A stretch of DNA of 10,847 bases from the NCBI GenBank assembly GCA_018241865.1, contig JAFECY010000195.1, positions 1 to 10,847 on the forward strand, in the 5' to 3' direction. Position numbers and translations under genes: made by a program. Shown one piece after another: positions 5,870 through 10,847 of the stretch. This DNA is from Pseudomonadota bacterium. GTDB taxonomy: Bacteria; Pseudomonadota; Gammaproteobacteria; Burkholderiales; Burkholderiaceae_D. The number at the start of each line of letters is the position of its first letter. Position 1 is the first letter of the stretch. The notes under the pieces are model-generated. The model saw only the letters and a program-made list of their open reading frames with translations, did not search any database and was not told the DNA's origin.

Positions 5870-8800
5870 ATGGTTTTCAGTGAAGACTCACGCGTCAAAA
5901 TCCCTTGCATCCTGCATTTGGTGCGGCTTGGCTACCGCTATCTTTCCCTGAAAGACGCCACTTGGGAAGAAGAAACCAACATCTTCCCTGATCTCTTCCG
6001 CAAAGCCATCGCCCGGATCAACCCCGGCACGGAAAGCGACGACATCGGCCGGCTATTGGCCGACGTCAAACTTTTGCTGGATAACGAAGATCTCGGCAAG
6101 GCCTTCTACGAAAAGCTTTTGGAACGCTCGGGCATCCGGCTGATCGACTTCGAGAATTTCGACAACAATAGCTTCCACGTCGTTACCGAGCTGACCTGCA
6201 AAAATAGCGACGACGAGTTCCGACCCGATATCACGCTACTCATCAACGGCATGCCGCTGGCCTTCATCGAGGTCAAGAAGCCCAACAACCGCGAAGGCGT
6301 GCTGGCCGAGCGCAACCGCATCATCACCCGCAGCCGCAACCCGCGCTTCCGACGCTTCATCAATATCACCCAGTTGATGGTCTTCTCCAACAACATGGAG
6401 TACGACGATGGCTCGCCGCAGCCCATCGAAGGCGCGTTTTATGCCAGCCCGTCCTATGACTCGCCAGTGTTCAACTATTTCCGCGAAGAAGAAACACTGG
6501 ATATCCCCCAGCTTCTGGCGGATGAAGATGGCACGCTTGAAAACGAAGTACTGCGCGACAACAACCTCAACGTCATCAAGCACAGCCCGGAATTTCTCAG
6601 CAACAAATCACCCGACACGCCGACCAACCGCATCTGCACTTCGCTGTTCAGCCGTGAGCGCCTAGCCTTCCTGCTGCGTTTCGCGCTGGTCTATGTGAAC
6701 GAAACCGATGGCCTGCACAAGCACGTCATGCGCTACCCGCAGCTCTTCGCCACCAAGGCGATCGAGCGCAAGCTGGATGCTGGCGTGCGCAAAGGCATCA
6801 TCTGGCACACCCAGGGCAGCGGCAAAACCGCGCTGGCCTATTACAACACCCGTTTTCTGACGGACTACTTTCAGCGCCGGGGCATTATCCCGAAGTTCTA
6901 CTTCATCGTGGATCGGCTTGATCTGCTCATTCAGGCGCAGCGTGAGTTCGCCGGTCGCGGGCTGGTGGTGCACACCATCGACAGCCGCGAAGCCTTTGCC
7001 CGCGACATCAAGACCACGCAGGTGCTGCACAACCACAGCGGCAAACCCGAAATCACCGTGGTCAACATCCAAAAGTTTCAGGATGACCCGGACGTGGTGC
7101 GCGTCGAAGATTACGACGTCAGCATCCAGCGCGTCTATTTTCTCGACGAGGTGCATCGCAGCTACAATCCGCAGGGCAGTTTTCTGGCCAACCTCAGCCA
7201 GTCCGACCGCAACGCCATCAAGATCGGCCTCACCGGCACCCCGCTGCTGGGCGACGACTACAACTCCCGCGCGCTGTTTGGCGACTACATTCACAAGTAT
7301 TACTACAACGCGTCCATCGCTGACGGCTACACGCTGCGCCTGATCCGCGAAGAGATCGCCACCAATTACAAGCTCACCTTGCAAGAGGCGCTCGCCGCCG
7401 TGGAGCTGCAGCAGGGCGACATCGACCGCAAGCTCATTTACGCCCATCCGAAATTTGTCGAGCCCATGCTCGATTACATTGTGCGCGACTTTGAAAAAAG
7501 CCGCGGCGCGCTGGGCGACGCCAGCATTGGCGGCATGGTCATCTGCGACAGCGCCGAGCAGGCCCGGCAGATGTTCGACATCTTCAACGCGGTATACGCC
7601 GCCCAGCCCGCGCCTGCCTATACCGCGCAGGACTCGGCGCAGGCGATGATCGCCGCCGCGCAGCCCGACAGCTACGCCGCCCGCACCCTGCTGGAGAACC
7701 GCGCAAGGAGCGCGGCGCTGATCCTGCACGATGTCGGCAGCAAGGAAGAACGTAAAGATTGGGTTGAAGATTTCAAGGCTGGCAAGATCGACTTGCTATT
7801 TGTCTACAACATGCTGCTCACCGGTTTCGACGCCAGGCGCCTGAAAAAGCTTTATCTTGGCCGGGTGATCCGTTCGCACAACCTGCTGCAGGCGCTCACC
7901 CGCGTCAACCGCACCTACAAGAATTTCCGCTACGGTTATGTCGTCGATTTCGCTGACATCCGCAAGGAGTTTGATGCCACCAACAAGGCCTATTTCGACG
8001 AACTGCAAACCGAGCTGGGCGACGAAATCGAGCATTACTCGAAGCTCTTCAAATCCGCGGAAGAAATTGCGCAGGAAATCGAAGCGATCAAGGACATCCT
8101 GTTCAGCTTTGACATCGAAAACGCCGAGGTATTCTCGCGGCAGATCAGCCAGATGCAGGATCGCGCCACGGTGCTGGCCCTCAAAAAAGCGCTGACCGAT
8201 GCCCGCAACCTCTACAACCTGATCCGACTGCAGGGCGACTACGCGCTGCTTCAGCAGCTCGATTTTCAGAAGCTCAACCAGCTTTACCGCGAAACCTGCA
8301 ACCACCTCGATCTGCTCAACCTCAAGGAAAGCATCGAATCGGCCACCGACACCGGCAACTTGCTCAATGTCGCACTGGAAGATGTGCTGTTCATGTTCAC
8401 CAAGATTAAGGAAGAAGAGCTGGTGCTGGCCGACAAGCTCAAGAACACGCTGCGCCAAACCCGCGAAGCCTTGGCTGACAACTTCGACCAGCAAGACCCG
8501 AAGTTCATCACCCTCAAGGAAGAGCTGGAGCGCTTGTTCAAGAAAAAGAAACTCAACGAAGTCAGCCAGACCGAGATGGCCGCCAATATCGGCGCGCTCA
8601 ATGTCATTCACGACAAGGTGAAAGAGCTGAACCGCCAGAACCGTCAGCTCCGCGCCAAATACCGGGGGGATGTCAAATACACCCGCATCCACAAGCGGCT
8701 GCAAGAGCGTGGCACGGTGACGCAAACCGAGCGCCGCCTCTTCGAGGCTCTTACCGGCGTCAAACAGCAGGCCGATGAGCAGGTGCTGCAAAACACGCAG

Positions 8801-8983
8801 CTATTATTGGATAACGAAAGCTACTTCGGACGAATGATGATGCCCATCGTGTTGGGCGAATTCGAAACTCGTCAAAAGATCCCTCTCGACCTTGACGCCG
8901 CCGACACCATCAACCATCTGGTTGTAACAGAATATATCAATGAATTTGCCTCTGGCAGTAGAACTGGAGTACGCAGTTGGTAA
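5870..8983 (+). CDS. hsdR: Type I restriction enzyme, restriction/translocation subunit HsdR
   Basis: This encodes 1037 residues, full length for HsdR. In a type I complex this subunit pulls DNA past the enzyme using ATP and cuts unmethylated DNA far from the recognition site. The N-terminal PD-(D/E)XK nuclease has Asp120 (FRPDITLL) and Glu134-x-Lys136 (FIEVKKP). The SF2 motor shows Walker A HTQGSGKT (313-320), the DEVH box (426-429, FLDEVHRSY), motif III LTGTP (454-458), motif V around LLTGFDARRLKKLYLG (649-664) and motif VI QALTRVNRTYKN (674-685). A long charged helical C-terminal region (about 715-1000) follows, where HsdR docks on the methylase. An Ala-rich stretch at about 577-607 in the second motor domain is probably a surface loop. 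GGGGA lies 10 bases before the ATG, a rather wide gap. No clear promoter is seen. The end overlaps the hsdM start by 7 bases. Confidence 0.97.
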   Translation: MVFSEDSRVKIPCILHLVRLGYRYLSLKDATWEEETNIFPDLFRKAIARINPGTESDDIGRLLADVKLLLDNEDLGKAFYEKLLERSGIRLIDFENFDNNSFHVVTELTCKNSDDEFRPDITLLINGMPLAFIEVKKPNNREGVLAERNRIITRSRNPRFRRFINITQLMVFSNNMEYDDGSPQPIEGAFYASPSYDSPVFNYFREEETLDIPQLLADEDGTLENEVLRDNNLNVIKHSPEFLSNKSPDTPTNRICTSLFSRERLAFLLRFALVYVNETDGLHKHVMRYPQLFATKAIERKLDAGVRKGIIWHTQGSGKTALAYYNTRFLTDYFQRRGIIPKFYFIVDRLDLLIQAQREFAGRGLVVHTIDSREAFARDIKTTQVLHNHSGKPEITVVNIQKFQDDPDVVRVEDYDVSIQRVYFLDEVHRSYNPQGSFLANLSQSDRNAIKIGLTGTPLLGDDYNSRALFGDYIHKYYYNASIADGYTLRLIREEIATNYKLTLQEALAAVELQQGDIDRKLIYAHPKFVEPMLDYIVRDFEKSRGALGDASIGGMVICDSAEQARQMFDIFNAVYAAQPAPAYTAQDSAQAMIAAAQPDSYAARTLLENRARSAALILHDVGSKEERKDWVEDFKAGKIDLLFVYNMLLTGFDARRLKKLYLGRVIRSHNLLQALTRVNRTYKNFRYGYVVDFADIRKEFDATNKAYFDELQTELGDEIEHYSKLFKSAEEIAQEIEAIKDILFSFDIENAEVFSRQISQMQDRATVLALKKALTDARNLYNLIRLQGDYALLQQLDFQKLNQLYRETCNHLDLLNLKESIESATDTGNLLNVALEDVLFMFTKIKEEELVLADKLKNTLRQTREALADNFDQQDPKFITLKEELERLFKKKKLNEVSQTEMAANIGALNVIHDKVKELNRQNRQLRAKYRGDVKYTRIHKRLQERGTVTQTERRLFEALTGVKQQADEQVLQNTQLLLDNESYFGRMMMPIVLGEFETRQKIPLDLDAADTINHLVVTEYINEFASGSRTGVRSW
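8966..8969 (+). promoter_or_regulatory. Ribosome binding site that fixes the TTG start of hsdM
   Basis: GGAG ends 7 bases before TTG at 8977, ideal spacing. It lies within the last codons of hsdR, so ribosomes finishing hsdR could restart here. Confidence 0.65.
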
Positions 8984-10611
8984 CACAGGAATTTGAACAA
9001 CGCACCCGCGAGCTGATCGATAGCCTCAAGGCCATTTGCGCCGCCTATGGCTTGGGCAACGATGGCAATGAATTCAAGATCATCACCCAGGTTTTTCTCT
9101 ATAAATTTCTCAACGATAAATTCGCGTTTGAGGCCAAGAAAATCCGGCCAGCCCTGAAGAAGGCCGACAAGTGGGAGCCGGTCATCGCCAGCCTGAGCGA
9201 TGATGAACTGGGAAAACTGCATCGCCAGATGGGACCGGACACCGCCCGGCTAAAACCCGAGCACTTTATTGCCCACTTGTTTGGTCGCCAGAACGCGCCC
9301 GAATTTGCCAAGCTGTTTGACGATACCCTGCGCGACATCGCCATCAGCAACAATGACATTTTCGCGGTCAAGACCGATGGCGGCGCCAAGATCACCCTGT
9401 TCGACCGTGTCAGCGAATTCATCGCCGATCCCTCGAAGCGTGACGATTTTTGTCGCGCCATCATCAACAAACTGGGCGACTTCAGCTTCGAGCGCATCTT
9501 CAATGAAAAGTACGATTTCTACGCCGCGATTTTCGAGTACCTGATCAAGGATTACAACAAGGACAGCGGCGGCAAATACGCTGAGTACTACACACCGCAC
9601 GCCGTCGCCAAGATCATGGCCGCCATCCTGGTGCCGGAAACGGTGCGCGGCAAGATCAAGAACGTGAGCTGTTACGACCCCTCGGCCGGTTCCGGCACGC
9701 TGCTGATGAACATCGCCCACGCCATCGGCGAGCAGCGCTGCAGCATCTATTCGCAAGACATCTCGCAAAAGTCTTCCAGCCTGCTGCGCCTGAACCTGGT
9801 CCTGAATAATCTGGTGCACTCCATCCCCAACATCATCCAGGGCAATACCATGCTTCACCCCTATCACCGGGAGGGCAAGGCGCTGAAGAAATTCGATTAC
9901 ATCGTCAGCAATCCACCATTCAAGATGGATTTCTCCGATTTCAGGAATCAACTGGACACCAAGGAGCATCAGGAACGCTTCTTCGCCGGCGTCCCGAACA
10001 TTCCGAAACAGGCCGTCGACAAGATGGCCATCTACCAGCTCTTTTTGCAGCACATCATTTATTCGTTAAAGCCCGGCGGCAAGGCGGCGGTCGTGGTGCC
10101 CACCGGCTTCATCACCGCGCAAAGCGGCATCGACAAGGGCATCCGTCAGCATCTGGTGGATAACAAGATGCTGGCCGGCGTGGTTTCCATGCCCAGTAAT
10201 ATCTTCGCCACCACCGGCACCAATGTCTCCATCCTGTTCATTGACGCCGCCAACAAAGCCGACGTGGTGCTGATCGATGCCTCCAGCCTCGGCACCAAGG
10301 TCAAGGACGGCAAGAACCAGAAGACACTGCTTTCGACGGCAGAAGAAGACCGCATCATCGCCACCTTCAACGCCAGGCAGGCAGTGGAGGATTTTTCGGT
10401 GGTGGTCAGCTACGACCAAATCGCCGCCAAGAATTATTCCTTGAGCGCCGGGCAGTATTTCGAGGTAAAGATCGAATACAGCGACCTGACCCCGGCGCAG
10501 TTTGCCGCGAAGATGCAGGAATTTACCAGCAAGCTGGATGCGCTGTTCAAAGAGTCGGCAGGGCTGGAGAAAGAGATCAAGAAACAGTTGGCGGGGTTGC
10601 GGTATGAGTGA
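8977..10611 (+). CDS. hsdM: Type I adenine-N6 DNA methyltransferase subunit HsdM
   Basis: This encodes 544 residues, the usual size. HsdM with HsdS methylates adenine at N6 in the host's recognition sites using S-adenosylmethionine, and with HsdR forms the restriction complex. The N-terminal helical HsdM_N domain occupies about 5-150. KYAEYYTPHAVAKIM (200-214) opens the catalytic domain. Motif I, the AdoMet site, is DPSAGSGTLL (234-243). The catalytic motif IV is NPPF (312-315) in DYIVSNPPFKMDF. VVVPTGFI (372-379) is another conserved strand. A charged helical tail (about 503-543) probably contacts HsdS or the partner HsdM. The start is TTG, supported by GGAG at 8966-8969 and by the protein alignment-like beginning FEQRTRELIDSLKAI. 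No in-frame ATG occurs nearby. It overlaps hsdR by 7 bases and the next gene by 8, indicating one co-translated operon. Confidence 0.97.
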   Translation: MVTQEFEQRTRELIDSLKAICAAYGLGNDGNEFKIITQVFLYKFLNDKFAFEAKKIRPALKKADKWEPVIASLSDDELGKLHRQMGPDTARLKPEHFIAHLFGRQNAPEFAKLFDDTLRDIAISNNDIFAVKTDGGAKITLFDRVSEFIADPSKRDDFCRAIINKLGDFSFERIFNEKYDFYAAIFEYLIKDYNKDSGGKYAEYYTPHAVAKIMAAILVPETVRGKIKNVSCYDPSAGSGTLLMNIAHAIGEQRCSIYSQDISQKSSSLLRLNLVLNNLVHSIPNIIQGNTMLHPYHREGKALKKFDYIVSNPPFKMDFSDFRNQLDTKEHQERFFAGVPNIPKQAVDKMAIYQLFLQHIIYSLKPGGKAAVVVPTGFITAQSGIDKGIRQHLVDNKMLAGVVSMPSNIFATTGTNVSILFIDAANKADVVLIDASSLGTKVKDGKNQKTLLSTAEEDRIIATFNARQAVEDFSVVVSYDQIAAKNYSLSAGQYFEVKIEYSDLTPAQFAAKMQEFTSKLDALFKESAGLEKEIKKQLAGLRYE

Positions 10612-10847
10612 TCTGGGACAGGAAAGCCAGACGCGGGAGTTCAAGCGGGAGCTGAGCGATTCGCTGGAAAAGGAAGTCGTCGCCTTTCTCAATTCCGCCA
10701 TGGGCGGGGATATCTACATTGGGGTAGCGGATGATGGCAGCATCATCGGCGTCAGCAATCCCGATGCCCTGATGCTGGCCATTTCCGACCGCATCCGCAA
10801 CAACATCCAGCCCACCTGTCTCGGCCTCTACGATGTCATCGCCGAAA
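10604..10847 (+). CDS. Schlafen/AlbA_2-domain protein, 3' end outside the window
   Basis: Eighty-one codons are visible before the edge. They form most of an AlbA_2 (Schlafen AlbA) domain: an opening ESQTREFKREL (7-17), EKEVVAFLNSAMGG (22-35), the strand and loop DIYIGVADDGSIIGV (36-50) and SDRIRNNIQPTCLGLYDV (61-78). Proteins of this group (often called putative DNA-binding or ATP-binding proteins, COG2865) usually continue into an ATPase-like or winged-helix part, which cannot be checked here. Members often lie among type I restriction genes, between hsdM and hsdS, but their job there is not established. RNA cleavage is known for animal Schlafen proteins of the same fold, so regulation of, or backup for, restriction by RNA or DNA binding is a possibility only. 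The ATG overlaps the end of hsdM by 8 bases (ATGAGTGA) with GGGG shortly upstream, so it is very probably co-translated. hsdS is expected next. Confidence 0.88.
   Translation, partial: MSDLGQESQTREFKRELSDSLEKEVVAFLNSAMGGDIYIGVADDGSIIGVSNPDALMLAISDRIRNNIQPTCLGLYDVIAE

Noticed and set aside
7598..7690. Ala/Gln-rich segment in HsdR as a possible foreign insertion
   Set aside because: It sits at a loop between conserved motor strands, the frame is intact, and loops of variable length here seem normal for this family.
6662..7729. 355-codon minus-strand open frame
   Set aside because: It is the shadow of hsdR, which has all catalytic motifs in the plus frame. The minus product is low-complexity Val/Ala/Gly/Asp typical of antisense GC-rich DNA.
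1..10847. CRISPR array, insertion sequence or retron-like element
   Set aside because: No regularly spaced repeats, transposase, terminal inverted repeats or reverse transcriptase were seen on either strand.

Overview
The window reads as chromosomal DNA of a GC-rich betaproteobacterium. The pointers are the mutL-miaA pair, a MutL carrying the endonuclease motifs seen in Neisseria-type enzymes, a MiaA of the usual betaproteobacterial type, and heavy use of GCG/GGC codons. Something near the Gallionellales/Nitrosomonadales is a guess; the genus cannot be read from the sequence.

Left part (1-5364), ordinary chromosome. A minus-strand multi-PAS sensor protein runs off the left edge. Divergent from it is an exported, probably outer-membrane beta-barrel protein. 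This converges, with no base between the stop codons, on a minus-strand DedA-family membrane protein. Divergent from dedA is mutL, followed after one base by miaA. The mutL -10 box is perfect and so close to the ATG that a leaderless mRNA is likely.

Middle (5365-5869), a tRNA gene and an apparent island boundary. An elongator tRNA-Met (CAT) with a clear sigma70 promoter is followed by a strong rho-independent terminator. Next comes a short stretch with three CATCCA repeats, the third forming one arm of a 9-bp inverted repeat. After that lies a 64-codon ORF that looks like the C-terminal half of a small excisionase/MerR-like DNA-binding protein.

Right part (5870-10847), a type I restriction-modification operon in the order hsdR, hsdM, then a Schlafen/AlbA_2-domain gene cut by the right edge. 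The genes overlap (hsdM starts at a TTG inside the end of hsdR; the AlbA_2 gene overlaps hsdM by 8 bases), so they are probably co-translated. No specificity subunit (hsdS) is in the window; it should lie further right. Glutamine codon use shifts from mostly CAA in mutL to mostly CAG in hsdM, which fits an acquired defence island inserted beside the tRNA. HsdM (with an HsdS) would methylate adenines in the host's recognition sites, HsdR would translocate and cut unmodified DNA, and the AlbA_2 protein is an accessory of unknown role. It is the part most worth following up.
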